Below the pieces are notes generated by a model. The model was not told the DNA's origin. It searched no databases and saw only the letters and a program-made list of their open reading frames with translations. Shown here piece after piece: positions 56,091 through 64,000 of a DNA stretch of 64,000 nucleotides (position 1 is the stretch's first letter; each line of letters opens with the position of its first letter). The translations under genes were made by a program, and so were the position numbers. The stretch is from Chromohalobacter marismortui. GTDB lineage: Bacteria; Pseudomonadota; Gammaproteobacteria; Pseudomonadales; Halomonadaceae. The stretch covers positions 62,001 through 126,000 of the forward strand of contig NZ_SOBR01000006.1 of the NCBI RefSeq assembly GCF_004364315.1, read 5' to 3'.

Positions 56091-56876
56091 ATGCTGTCGC
56101 TCTTCAACACGGCCTTGGATGAGGCGCCACGCCTGGTGCCGTTCAGCGGCCGCCTGGTGCCCGGCGAATTGCTCGGTATCTGCGGACCGCATGGCGCCGG
56201 CAAGAGCACCTTGATCGGCTTGCTCGCCGGCCTCTACCGCCCCACGCGGGGCAGTATCTGCCTCGACGGACAGCCGCTGCACTGCTGGCCCAGCACCTAT
56301 CGTGCCCAGCGCATCGCGCATGTCCTCGCGCCGCCGCAAAACATGGCCGATTGGCGCATACGCGACCTGATCGGACTGGGCCTGCTGGAGGGATGCTCGC
56401 GCGTCACGCAACACGGTGCCTCATCACCGCCCTGCCTGCCGCTGGCGGTGGAGACGGCACTCAAGGCGCTCGATCTGCAAGCCATGAGCGACCGCCCTCT
56501 GGGGACACTCGATCCCGCGAATGCTCAGCGCGCGATGATCGCACGGGCGCTGTGCCAAGTCTCGGCGGCCCCCCACTGTCCCTGTCGCCAGCGCCGTGAC
56601 AACGGTATCCTGCTGCTCGATCTCGAGCCTCTCGCCCCCGATGAAGAGCAGCGGCTCTTGGTCGACCTGAGCGCCGTTTCCCGGCGCCATCGCCTGTGCA
56701 TCGTGCCGGTCGTCAGTCAATGCGATGCCAGCCTCGCATGCTGCGACCGCGTGTGGTGGATGGATGCCGGCACACGCTGCGCCGACCTGTCGCCCTCGGT
56801 GCGCCATGTGCTGAAGGTGCAGGTAACGCCGGAGCCGGAGACATCACATCCCAAGGCGCAGGATGCCAGGCCTTGA
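56091..56876 (+). CDS. Degenerate siderophore/heme-type ABC ATPase, Fur-box controlled
   Basis: 261-residue protein of the FecE/HmuV ABC ATPase family by overall layout. Walker [10 protein letters not shown] (32-40) and a Q-loop Gln 83 are intact. The signature is lost: LSGGE is replaced by TLDPAN before AQR (about 139-147). Walker B reads ILLLDLEP, with an extra residue between Asp 177 and Glu 179, and the H-loop has Gln 210 instead of His. A Cys-rich insertion (PHCPCRQRR, 161-169) is unusual. No permease or binding protein is adjacent. The ATG follows GGAG with 7 nt. It may be a regulator or a decaying gene. Confidence 0.8.
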   Translation: MLSLFNTALDEAPRLVPFSGRLVPGELLGICGPHGAGKSTLIGLLAGLYRPTRGSICLDGQPLHCWPSTYRAQRIAHVLAPPQNMADWRIRDLIGLGLLEGCSRVTQHGASSPPCLPLAVETALKALDLQAMSDRPLGTLDPANAQRAMIARALCQVSAAPHCPCRQRRDNGILLLDLEPLAPDEEQRLLVDLSAVSRRHRLCIVPVVSQCDASLACCDRVWWMDAGTRCADLSPSVRHVLKVQVTPEPETSHPKAQDARP

Positions 56877-56878
56877 CG

Positions 56879-58954
56879 TCAATCGGCGGCGCCCGCGTCG
56901 GCCTGCAGGGCCTCACGCCGTATGCGCCAGTCTTCCAGCGCCATACGCGCCCGTGCGCGCTGCGTCTGCTCCTCGAGGGCTCGCGAGGGAGACGCCACCG
57001 ACTGCAACGCGTCGCCCGACCAGCGGTAATAAGTCGGGTCGGCGAGACGCGTGGCAGCGCCAGCGTCGCTGACCATGACACCTCGTCCACCATCCTGGCG
57101 ATTGAATGTCAGTGCCATCGGCGCTGCTTGTGGCGTGTACAGATCGCGCCCCATCCACGGCACCTGAGCATTGGACAGTGAATGCGCCCATAGCGTCGGG
57201 AAGATATCCCGATGGCTGGTCCAGTCGTCGACCTGCGCCTCGCCACCATTTCGGTAGGCCGGTGGAATCCACATCAGAATCGGCACGCCGAATTGATCGA
57301 ACAGATCATGTCCATCGGGGTACTGAATGAGCGAGCGCGTATTGTGATCACCGGTGGCCGCGAACAGCGTATGGTCCATCAATCCATCGGCTTCGAGATG
57401 ATTCAGGAAGCGCCCCATACTGTCATTGGCGTATTGATAGGTTTCGAGAATCGAGGTGCCCAACTCCGTCGAGACGGCCAGTTCATCGCCAAGACGCGAG
57501 ACATTCAGGGGGGCGGGATCGTAATGCTCGGGAATCCGGTAAGGCGGGTGATTGGTGATCGAGAGCATCACCAGCATCAGCTTCTCGTCGTTGGCCTCGG
57601 CTTGCTGTAGAAGCTCCTCGGCGTAACGAAACATCCACTCGTCATAGAGCCCCCAGGTGCTGCCTTTGGCCGCGGGGAAGCGCTCACGGATCGCGCTTTC
57701 GCCCAATACATCATCGAAACCTTGGCGCATCAGCGCATCGTCAAGATCACGCCACTGCGTCGAACCTGCGGTCAGAAAGACGGTGTGATAGCCCGCCCGT
57801 TCATACGGCAGCACCGTCGACGTCGAATACTGACGATAGCCATAGCGACTTTGCGTCAATGGACTGATCGGCGTGTCGAAGAGGAGACCTTCCAGGGAAG
57901 GATGCGTTCCGTTTCCCGACGACAAGGCATGCGGAAAAAAATCCGCCTTTTCCTTCACCCAGGGACGCAAGCGGCCCAGTAGATCGTTATACTCGGCATC
58001 GTCGAAATCCAACGGATGACGTCCCCAGCTTTCCATCACACTCAGTACGACATGTGGCGGTTCCTCTTTTGCTATGGGAAGCGTGGGGGTCGTTTCGATC
58101 ATGTGGTCGAGAACCGCCTGTGGGCTATTAGCCTGTGGCCAACCCAGTGCCTCTGCCGCCGCCATCGGGGAGCTGAAGCCGTAACGCGCCAGCCCCGACT
58201 GCGGATCGTCACCGATCCGGTTGGCCTGACGCTCCTTCCAGGCCAGATAAAGCGCTTCGGGGCCGCTGGGCACCAGGTCGTTGACGAAGGCATTCGCCGA
58301 CACCGACATATGCATCTCGCGCAATGGAAACGTCCCCAGAGTGCCGCGCCCCAATCCGATCAATGCCACCCAGGATGCGATCACCACCAGCGTGGCACGA
58401 CGCCATCCCAGTCGACGCCGGGCATGCCGACGGCCGCGCCGCATCAGGGCAATCTGGGTTCCCGTCATGCCGATCAAGGCGATCAACAAGGGAATAAAAG
58501 GATAATCGCTCCAGATCGTCTCCAGCACCGCCTGGGTGTCGTCTTCGAACAGCCCGAAGATCAGCGAATTGATCGGCCCCTGATAAAAATTGAAAAAGAA
58601 ATGATTGATCAACGCCAGAAGATTGACCAAGACCATGATCGCGATGGCCCAGACCAGCCACAAGCGACGCCAGCCGGCCAGAAGGATGCGCGGGAAGGGG
58701 AGCAACGCCGTGGCCACTATCAGCCATGGCCCCAGCAAGACCGCCATGATCTTGGCATCGAAACGCATCCCCATCCAGAAGGCTTGCCATATCTCGCCGG
58801 TGGGGACGTCCAGGGTTGAAGGTGCATTCAATTGCCACAGCAGAACACGCATCAAGGTCAGGCTTGCCACACCGACCAACCCAAGGCGCCAGAGCTGGCG
58901 GTTCAATTCGCGCCAATGCTGCCAACGCGATAGCGTCACGGAATCGTTATACAT
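56879..58954 (-). CDS. LtaS/MdoB-like sulfatase-family membrane enzyme
   Basis: 691-residue protein with five N-terminal membrane helices (about 20-215) and a periplasmic alkaline-phosphatase-superfamily domain: VVLSVMESWGRHPLDFDD with the metal-binding Glu, HALSSGNGTHPSLEGLLF with the probable Thr nucleophile, and AATGDHNTRS with Asp/His metal ligands. Relatives transfer phosphoglycerol or phosphoethanolamine to glycans or lipids. The acceptor here is not known. It is convergent with the ATPase gene (2 nt between stops). Confidence 0.88.
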   Translation of the reverse strand: MYNDSVTLSRWQHWRELNRQLWRLGLVGVASLTLMRVLLWQLNAPSTLDVPTGEIWQAFWMGMRFDAKIMAVLLGPWLIVATALLPFPRILLAGWRRLWLVWAIAIMVLVNLLALINHFFFNFYQGPINSLIFGLFEDDTQAVLETIWSDYPFIPLLIALIGMTGTQIALMRRGRRHARRRLGWRRATLVVIASWVALIGLGRGTLGTFPLREMHMSVSANAFVNDLVPSGPEALYLAWKERQANRIGDDPQSGLARYGFSSPMAAAEALGWPQANSPQAVLDHMIETTPTLPIAKEEPPHVVLSVMESWGRHPLDFDDAEYNDLLGRLRPWVKEKADFFPHALSSGNGTHPSLEGLLFDTPISPLTQSRYGYRQYSTSTVLPYERAGYHTVFLTAGSTQWRDLDDALMRQGFDDVLGESAIRERFPAAKGSTWGLYDEWMFRYAEELLQQAEANDEKLMLVMLSITNHPPYRIPEHYDPAPLNVSRLGDELAVSTELGTSILETYQYANDSMGRFLNHLEADGLMDHTLFAATGDHNTRSLIQYPDGHDLFDQFGVPILMWIPPAYRNGGEAQVDDWTSHRDIFPTLWAHSLSNAQVPWMGRDLYTPQAAPMALTFNRQDGGRGVMVSDAGAATRLADPTYYRWSGDALQSVASPSRALEEQTQRARARMALEDWRIRREALQADAGAAD

Positions 58955-59092
58955 TTGTCATCTCAATCTGGTAAGCGCGCACACTATACCGATATTGAGA
59001 CTCGCTGACGATATGTTAGCGGACTAACGGGGGCGTCAAAAAGGGAAGCGGGAAGCGACGCATCGGCGCAGTGAACGGGGACCCACGAACGA

Positions 59093-59118
59093 CGACGCGC
59101 GGCCGAAGCCGCGCGTCG
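59093..59118. terminator. Hairpin after cysE, possible terminator
   Basis: Perfect 11-bp stem CGACGCGCGGC / GCCGCGCGTCG with a CGAA loop, 25 nt past the cysE stop. No T-run follows. Confidence 0.55.
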
Positions 59119-59142
59119 CGATACCCGTCTGCCCCTGCCGTA

Positions 59143-60054
59143 TCACGGGCAGGGACCGCTTTGCAGGTTGGCCTGCGTCACGTTGCTGCCCGGCTCCACG
59201 TCGCGTGTCAGCCAGACATTGCCGCCGATGATCGAGCCCTTGCCGATGGTGATCCGCCCGAGGATCGTGGCCCCAGCGTAGATGACCACGTCGTCTTCGA
59301 CGATGGGATGGCGCGGCAGGCCTTTTTCGAGGTGGCCACGCTCGTCCGCCGGAAAGCGCTTGGCCCCCAGTGTCACCGCCTGATAAAGACGCACGTTGTT
59401 GCCGATGATTGCGGTTTCGCCGATGACCACGCCCGTCCCGTGATCGATGAAGAACCCCTCGCCGACCGTGGCTCCCGGGTGGATATCGATGCCCGTATCC
59501 GAATGCGCGATTTCCGCGATCATCCGCGCCAGCAACGAAAGATCCTCCTGGTAGAAGTAGTTGGCGATACGGTGATGGATGACCGCATGCACCCCCGGAT
59601 AGCACAGCAGCACCTCATCGACGCTACGCGCTGCCGGATCACCATGATAGGCCGCCATCACATCGGCATCGAGGCGGCGGCGCAGCTCAGGCAAGTCGGC
59701 TGCGAACCCCTGCACGATGGCCACCGCGCGCGCCTCGGTATCGCTGGCATCCTGCCCCAATTGCCGGGCGATGTACTTAAGCTCCAGGCACACCTCGTGG
59801 CATAACGCATTGAGGGTGGCATCCAGCGTGTGACCGACGTAGAAGTCTTCGCTCTCGCGACGCAGGTCACTGGGCCCGAGGCGCATCGGAAACAACGCCC
59901 CGATCAAGTCGTCGGTAATGGCGCGAATGGCACTCCGCGACGGCAGTTCACGACAACCACGCTCGCGCGAACGTCCATGACGCTCGCGCCAGGTTTCGCG
60001 GGTAGCTTTCAACTGCGTCACGATTTCCTCAAGCTGCCAATCGACGTTATGCAT
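59143..60054 (-). CDS. cysE: Serine O-acetyltransferase (EpsC type)
   Basis: Acetylates serine with acetyl-CoA as the first step of cysteine synthesis. The 303-residue protein has a long N-terminal helical part and a left-handed beta-helix: IAEIAHSDTGIDIHPGATVGEGFFIDHGTGVVIGETAIIGNNVRLYQAVTLG, with the catalytic His/Asp of IDHGTG. It is of the EpsC subtype with a short C-terminus. Its place next to cysN and cysD makes a sulfur-assimilation group. The ATG is unusually close to its GGTGAGG. Confidence 0.93.
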   Translation of the reverse strand: MHNVDWQLEEIVTQLKATRETWRERHGRSRERGCRELPSRSAIRAITDDLIGALFPMRLGPSDLRRESEDFYVGHTLDATLNALCHEVCLELKYIARQLGQDASDTEARAVAIVQGFAADLPELRRRLDADVMAAYHGDPAARSVDEVLLCYPGVHAVIHHRIANYFYQEDLSLLARMIAEIAHSDTGIDIHPGATVGEGFFIDHGTGVVIGETAIIGNNVRLYQAVTLGAKRFPADERGHLEKGLPRHPIVEDDVVIYAGATILGRITIGKGSIIGGNVWLTRDVEPGSNVTQANLQSGPCP

Positions 60055-60239
60055 ACCTCACCGTGTCCTCAATGAATGCGAGTGACTCATGATAAGCCGC
60101 CTCATGATCGAGTGCGACCTCGATACCGCGTACTTTCGTCGCGCGACGCCTGTCTGATGGCACTTCCCCCACCCCCCGATGCAAAATACCCTTTCCCGCA
60201 TGACGAGAAAGGGCATCAAATAGGCCGGGCGGACGACTA

Positions 60240-61667
60240 TCAGCGTCCCAGCAGCGTGCGCACGTCTTTTGCTTCCCAATGCGGGAAATGCTTACGGATC
60301 AAGGCATTGAATTCGACCTCGAAGGCTTGCCAATCCACCTCGCCAGTGCCCGTACCGGTCCCTTCGGCGGCACCACGCACCATGCCCGCGCCCACGGTCA
60401 CGTTGGTCAGCCGGTCGATGACGATGAAGCTGCCGGTGCCGGGGCTCACGCGGTAGTCGTCCACCGGGAGCGTACCGGCGACCTCGACACGGCAACGGCC
60501 GATGGCGTTGAGCCCCAGATTCTCGGCGGCGTGGTGCTCGAGCGTGTTGACGTCAATCTGGTAGTCGATCCGGCTGATCTTGCCCGCCAGGTCCCGCGTG
60601 GCGAGCTTGAGGTCGTACAGCCGTCCGGGCTCCAGCGCGGTATCGTGCATCCACACGATGTCCGCCTCGAAGGCGTCGGCCAGCGGCACCTCGGCGTCGG
60701 CGGCCACCAGCCAGTCGCCCCGCGAGATATCGATCTCGTCGTCGAGCGTGACGGTAATCGCCTGCCCCGGATACGCCACCTCGAGATCGCCGTCGAAAGT
60801 GACGAGGCGCGCCACCGTGGAGCGCTTGCCGGAGGGCAGCACCTTGACCGCCTGACCCGGCCGCAGGATGCCGGCCTCGAGCGTGCCGCAGTAGCCGCGG
60901 AAGTCGAGGTGCGGGCGGTTGACGTACTGCACCGGCAACCGCAGATCCGTGAGGTTCTGATCGTGGGTGACCTCGACGGTCTCGAGCAGTTCGAGCAGCG
61001 CCGGCCCCTCGTACCAGCTCATGGCCTCGCTCTTGTTGACGACATTGTCGCCTTCCAGCGCGGACAGCGGCACGAAGTGGATGTCCGGGGCATTGAGCTT
61101 GGCGGCGAAGTCGCGGTACTCGGCGACGATCTCGTCGAAGCGTGCCTGGGAATAATCGACCAGGTCCATCTTGTTGACCGCGATCACCAGGTGCTGGATG
61201 CCTAGCAGATCGGCGATGAAGCTGTGCCGCCGGGTCTGGGTCTGCACGCCGTGGCGGGCGTCGATGAGGATCACCGCGAGGCTGGCCGTGGACGCACCGG
61301 TGGCCATGTTGCGGGTGTACTGCTCGTGCCCGGGAGTGTCGGCGATGATGAACTTGCGCTTGTCGGTGGAGAAGTACCGATAGGCGACATCGATGGTGAT
61401 GCCCTGCTCGCGCTCGGACTGCAGGCCGTCGACGAGCAGTGCCAGGTCGACCTGGTCGCCGGTGGTGCCGCTGGTCTTGGAAGCCTGGGTGATCGCCGCC
61501 AGCTGATCCTCGTAGATCATCTTGGAATCGTGCAGCAGGCGTCCGATCAGGGTCGACTTGCCGTCGTCGACGCTCCCGCAGGTGATGAAGCGCAAGAGAT
61601 CCTTGTTTTCATGCTCGTGCAGGTAGGACTCGATATCCTCGGCGATCAAATTCGATTGGTGTGACAT
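60240..61667 (-). CDS. cysN: Sulfate adenylyltransferase subunit 1 CysN
   Basis: GTPase subunit of ATP sulfurylase that drives formation of adenylyl sulfate. The 475-residue protein has [18 protein letters not shown] (P-loop), [30 protein letters not shown] and the EF-Tu-like domains 2 and 3. There is no fused APS kinase (CysC). It begins at ATG 61667; the longer frame to 61754 runs through repeat sequence. Unusually, it is not adjacent to cysD but separated by a foreign-looking gene. Confidence 0.97.
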   Translation of the reverse strand: MSHQSNLIAEDIESYLHEHENKDLLRFITCGSVDDGKSTLIGRLLHDSKMIYEDQLAAITQASKTSGTTGDQVDLALLVDGLQSEREQGITIDVAYRYFSTDKRKFIIADTPGHEQYTRNMATGASTASLAVILIDARHGVQTQTRRHSFIADLLGIQHLVIAVNKMDLVDYSQARFDEIVAEYRDFAAKLNAPDIHFVPLSALEGDNVVNKSEAMSWYEGPALLELLETVEVTHDQNLTDLRLPVQYVNRPHLDFRGYCGTLEAGILRPGQAVKVLPSGKRSTVARLVTFDGDLEVAYPGQAITVTLDDEIDISRGDWLVAADAEVPLADAFEADIVWMHDTALEPGRLYDLKLATRDLAGKISRIDYQIDVNTLEHHAAENLGLNAIGRCRVEVAGTLPVDDYRVSPGTGSFIVIDRLTNVTVGAGMVRGAAEGTGTGTGEVDWQAFEVEFNALIRKHFPHWEAKDVRTLLGR

Positions 61668-61680
61668 ACCCATTCCCATA

Positions 61681-61720
61681 GCTGAAAGCTGGAAGCTAGA
61701 AGCTGGAAGAACCCCCAACC
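61681..61720 (+). repeat. Intergenic repeat copy C, between cysN and the four-helix gene
   Basis: Contains the 23-bp core at 61688-61710 (GCTGGAAGCTAGAAGCTGG and so on), followed by AACCCCC. It matches the core of copy A (62147-62169) at 22 of 23 positions in the same orientation, forming direct repeats around the four-helix-bundle gene. Confidence 0.85.
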
Positions 61721-61740
61721 CCACGTAGCTTCCTGCCGAT

Positions 61741-62085
61741 TCATTCGTTAGCAAGCTTGCCGATCAGCCCCGAAAGCATGGCGGCAACCTCATGTGTTTC
61801 CTGTAACCACCGGTTCCCGCACGCTTTATCGATGTAGCCAATGTCGATACCGATGTAGATTTGTGTTCTGAGCTCAGCGCATGAGCCCTTCGCAATCAGG
61901 AGAAAGTGACGCTTGTCCTTAGGTGTTCCTCGCGTCATCCCTTCTGCAATGTTGCTGGGTACCGAAAGCCCGGATCGCGTAATCTGATCCTTGAAACCGA
62001 AGTCCCGCAGGTCGCGCATCGACTTATAAAGCTCTGCCGACAGCCTGGCAGAACGCTTCCAAACCTGAAGTTTTTCGAAGTCCAT
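61741..62085 (-). CDS. 23S rRNA-intervening-sequence-type four-helix-bundle protein
   Basis: 114-residue protein of the S23/IVP family: [19 protein letters not shown] at the N-terminus, then [18 protein letters not shown], the family hallmark, and [20 protein letters not shown]. Such genes were first seen within intervening sequences of 23S rRNA genes and are otherwise scattered as single genes; a role is not established. Here it sits between cysD and cysN, is visibly less GC-rich than both, lacks a clear ribosome binding site and is flanked by direct repeats. It looks inserted. Confidence 0.85.
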   Translation of the reverse strand: MDFEKLQVWKRSARLSAELYKSMRDLRDFGFKDQITRSGLSVPSNIAEGMTRGTPKDKRHFLLIAKGSCAELRTQIYIGIDIGYIDKACGNRWLQETHEVAAMLSGLIGKLANE

Positions 62086-62128
62086 AAGATGTCTATTTGC
62101 TTTTTCTTCTAACTTCCCGAACAAGCTT

Positions 62129-62187
62129 GAAGAGCGCCGCTGCGCGGCTGGAAGCTTGAAGCTGGAAGAGACCCCAAAGTCAAAACC
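62129..62187 (+). repeat. Intergenic repeat copy A, upstream of the four-helix gene
   Basis: 59-bp copy: GAAGAGC, small palindrome GCCGC-TGC-GCGGC, core TGGAAGCTTGAAGCTGGAAG, then AGACCCCAAAG. Ungapped identity with the reverse complement of 63312-63370 is 50 of 59 positions. Confidence 0.9.
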
Positions 62188-62208
62188 ACGCCCCAATGGC
62201 AGGAGCTA

Positions 62209-62270
62209 GTGGTTTTTCTTCCAGCTTCTAGCTTCCGACTTCCGGCTCTTCTGAGCCTTCGGCTCAGAAG
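62209..62270 (-). repeat. Intergenic repeat copy A', overlapping the cysD stop
   Basis: On the minus strand: palindrome CTTCTGAGCC-GAA-GGCTCAGAAG, which contains the cysD TGA, then GGAAGCTAGAAGCTGGAAG and AAAACCAC. It faces copy A (inverted, about 20 bp apart), so a long hairpin can form in the cysD mRNA. Confidence 0.85.
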
Positions 62271-63181
62271 TACCCCTCCCGCTTCTTGCGTTCCATGGAC
62301 CCCGCCTGATCCTTGTCGATGGTGCGGCCGGAGCGTTCGCTGGTCTTGGTCAGCAGCATTTCCTGGATGATCTCGGGCAGCGTGTCGGCTTTCGATTCCA
62401 CGGCGCCGGTGAGCGGGTAGCAGCCCAGGGTGCGGAAGCGGACCCATTTCTCTTCGGGAACCTCGCCTTCTTCCAGCGGCATGCGCTCGTCGTCGACCAT
62501 GATCCAGGTGCCGTCGCGCTCGACCACCGGACGCGGGGCGGCGTAATACAGCGGGACGATGGGGATCGATTCCAGATAGATGTACTGCCAGATATCCAGC
62601 TCGGTCCAGTTGGAGAGCGGGAAGACGCGGATCGACTCGCCCTTGTTGATCTTGCCGTTGTAGATGTTCCACAACTCCGGACGCTGGTTCTTGGGGTCCC
62701 AGCGGTGGTGCTTGTCGCGGAAGGAGTAGACGCGCTCCTTGGCGCGGGAGGCTTCTTCGTCGCGGCGCGCGCCGCCGAAGGCCGCATCGAAGCCATGCTT
62801 GTCCAGCGCCTGCTTGAGCGCCTGGGTCTTCATGATGTCGGTATGCTTGGCACTGCCGTGATCGAACGGGTTGATGCCCGCCTCGACGCCTTCCTGGTTG
62901 ATGTGCTCGATCAACTCCATGCCCACCTCGGACGCCATGCGATCACGAAACTCGATCATCTCGCGGAACTTCCAGGTGGTGTTGACGTGCATCAACGGAA
63001 ACGGCGGCGTGCCGGGGTAAAACGCCTTGCGCGCCAGATGCAGCATCACCGACGAATCCTTGCCGATGGAATACAGCATCACCGGGTTGGCGAATTCGGC
63101 GGCCACCTCGCGGATGATACGGATCGACTCCGCCTCAAGCTGCTTGAGATGGGTCTGGCGTTCGGGAGTTATCTCAGACAT
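62264..63181 (-). CDS. cysD: Sulfate adenylyltransferase subunit 2 CysD
   Basis: Catalytic subunit of ATP sulfurylase, a PP-loop enzyme. The 305-residue protein has [21 protein letters not shown] (PP-loop), [35 protein letters not shown] and [15 protein letters not shown]. The end, [12 protein letters not shown], is complete, although the stop lies in a repeat palindrome. The start ATG 63181 is supported by AAGG and by family length (302 in E. coli). Confidence 0.97.
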   Translation of the reverse strand: MSEITPERQTHLKQLEAESIRIIREVAAEFANPVMLYSIGKDSSVMLHLARKAFYPGTPPFPLMHVNTTWKFREMIEFRDRMASEVGMELIEHINQEGVEAGINPFDHGSAKHTDIMKTQALKQALDKHGFDAAFGGARRDEEASRAKERVYSFRDKHHRWDPKNQRPELWNIYNGKINKGESIRVFPLSNWTELDIWQYIYLESIPIVPLYYAAPRPVVERDGTWIMVDDERMPLEEGEVPEEKWVRFRTLGCYPLTGAVESKADTLPEIIQEMLLTKTSERSGRTIDKDQAGSMERKKREGYF

Positions 63182-63311
63182 CTGAAAACCTTGGTTGTTA
63201 GAAACGGGTGTTGAGGCGATTTGAAAGCCAGAGATGGAAGAAGTAAGACGTAAGACATAAGAGGGAAGACGTAAGAAGGAAGAAAACACAACTGCAACCC
63301 CTCGATACCTT

Positions 63312-63370
63312 GGCCTTGATCTTGGGGTTTCTTCCCTCTTCTAGCTTCCAGCCGCGAAGCGGCGCTCTTC
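63312..63370 (-). repeat. Intergenic repeat copy B, upstream of cysD
   Basis: Minus-oriented 59-bp copy: GAAGAGC, palindrome GCCGC-TTC-GCGGC, then TGGAAGCTAGAAGAGGGAAG and AAACCCCAAG. 50 of 59 positions agree with copy A. Confidence 0.9.
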
Positions 63371-63379
63371 CACCTTTGT

Positions 63380-63439
63380 TCAAAATCCCCACACCAGCGG
63401 TACGAGCCCGATGACGATGCTGCCGACCAACAGGCTCAT
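63380..63439 (-). CDS. Possible 19-residue hydrophobic peptide
   Basis: Frame MSLLVGSIVIGLVPLVWGF from ATG 63439 to TGA 63380-63382. It would be a single-helix membrane peptide directly upstream of repeat copy B. The ribosome binding site is weak. It could be a genuine small protein, the start of a gene cut short, or chance. Confidence 0.25.
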   Translation of the reverse strand: MSLLVGSIVIGLVPLVWGF

Positions 63440-63558
63440 GGCCCGTTACTCTACGCGTCATGGCGCTCACGGTACCCAGTGACACACGATAACGTCAAAG
63501 AATTAAGAAATATCTTTTAAGTACGAATAGGAATAAAAATTGGCTATGACGGCTACGC

Positions 63559-64000
63559 TCAAAGGTCGACGCGCTCGACCCAGGTCGACAACCGCTGCCC
63601 CACCAGATCGACTACCCGAAAGCCGGGGCGAGAGGCTTCGTCGAGCGTGAAATCATGTTGCCGAGGAAGAAACTGATCGGCCGTCGCGGGGCAGCCATAA
63701 ACGGCAATGTCGCCATGGCGTGCCGCAAAAGCCTGATGAATATGTCCGCACAGCACCGCCCGCACCTGAGCATAGGCAGCCAGCGTCTGCCATAGCGCTT
63801 CGCGGTCCGCCAGCCCCAGCGCATCCATCCACGCCGAGCCGACCGACAGGGGTGGGTGGTGCATGGCCAGCAGCGTAGGACGATCATCCTCTTCGAGGCG
63901 CACGGCCAGGTCCTGCAAGGCGGCTTGGCCCAGCTCTCCCCCAGCCTGGCCGGGTATGCGGGAATCCAGCAACAACAGGCGCCACTCGCCAAGGTCGAGT
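63559..64000 (-). CDS. CpdA/Icc-like cyclic nucleotide phosphodiesterase, 5' end beyond window
   Basis: C-terminal about 147 residues of a calcineurin-like metallophosphoesterase. LDLGEWRLLLLDSRIPGQAGGELG, LLAMHHPPLSVGSAWMD and VLCGHIHQ (metal-binding His residues) and the final FRVVDLVGQRLSTWVERVDL are as in CpdA, the 3',5'-cAMP phosphodiesterase. The N-terminal metal-binding motifs are outside the window, so the assignment rests on the C-terminal part. Confidence 0.85.
   Translation of the reverse strand, partial: LDLGEWRLLLLDSRIPGQAGGELGQAALQDLAVRLEEDDRPTLLAMHHPPLSVGSAWMDALGLADREALWQTLAAYAQVRAVLCGHIHQAFAARHGDIAVYGCPATADQFLPRQHDFTLDEASRPGFRVVDLVGQRLSTWVERVDL

Larger units (their letters stand above)
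63182..63558. other. Upstream region of cysD
   Basis: About 375 bp between the cysD start and the phosphodiesterase stop, holding a purine-biased tract rich in GTAAGA and GGAAGA words (63230-63290), repeat copy B, a possible 19-codon ORF, and an AT-rich stretch (about 63485-63545) that is a likely place for the cysD promoter. A CysB site was not identified. Confidence 0.5.

Noticed and set aside
49802-63370. CRISPR-like array from recurring AGCTGGAAG words
   Set aside because: Copies are few, in both orientations, irregularly spaced over 14 kb and not separated by uniform spacers; no cas genes.

Overview
The window reads as chromosomal DNA of a moderately halophilic gammaproteobacterium, most likely Halomonadaceae (Chromohalobacter or Halomonas type). 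This rests on the high GC content with strong G/C preference at third codon positions, the gammaproteobacterial gene sets present (cmoAB, epmA/epmB/efp, yqiA-parE-parC, slt, selO, yajQ) and the general look of the proteins. It is an inference from family knowledge, not a database match. No rRNA, tRNA, CRISPR array, transposase or prophage gene was found. Sixty-one coding regions are proposed, two of them cut by the window edges (pntA at the left, a cpdA-like phosphodiesterase at the right).

Layout. 1-12 kb: pntA, selO, a Bax-like glucosaminidase, htpG behind a textbook sigma-32 promoter, lytic transglycosylase slt, several small membrane proteins and a cold-shock gene. 12-19 kb: a YegS-like lipid kinase, a Bcr/CflA exporter, two lipoproteins (one FlgO-like), MgtC, a formate/nitrite-type channel and an orphan TctC binding protein. 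19-24 kb: a first 2-isopropylmalate synthase, divergent from an Lrp-type regulator, then an HpaI-type aldolase. 24-33 kb: pepN, an acyl-CoA ligase, yajQ, and a GNAT acetyltransferase divergent from a RimK-like ATP-grasp ligase; then a secreted EF-hand protein. 33-40 kb: purine permease, rhodanese, psd, and the complete EF-P modification set (efp, epmA, epmB). 40-47 kb: a second leuA with an upstream short ORF, a protealysin-like protease overlapping its emfourin-type inhibitor, a PilZ/HD-GYP protein and serB. 47-56 kb: parC, parE, yqiA, pgi, cmoA and cmoB. 56-64 kb: a Fur-box-controlled, degenerate ABC ATPase, a sulfatase-family membrane enzyme, and the sulfur assimilation genes cysE, cysN and cysD.

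The most unusual part is the cysD-cysN gap. Instead of lying next to each other, the two sulfate adenylyltransferase genes are separated by about 600 bp holding a 23S-rRNA-intervening-sequence-type four-helix-bundle protein gene, flanked by copies of a modular intergenic repeat (a small GC-rich palindrome plus a GGAAGCTnGAAGCTGGAAG module). The same repeat occurs upstream of cysD and between parE and parC. Other points worth a second look are the 57-codon ORF ending on the Shine-Dalgarno of the second leuA, the terminator squeezed between efp and epmA, the Fur-box orphan ATPase and the GNAT/ATP-grasp pair.
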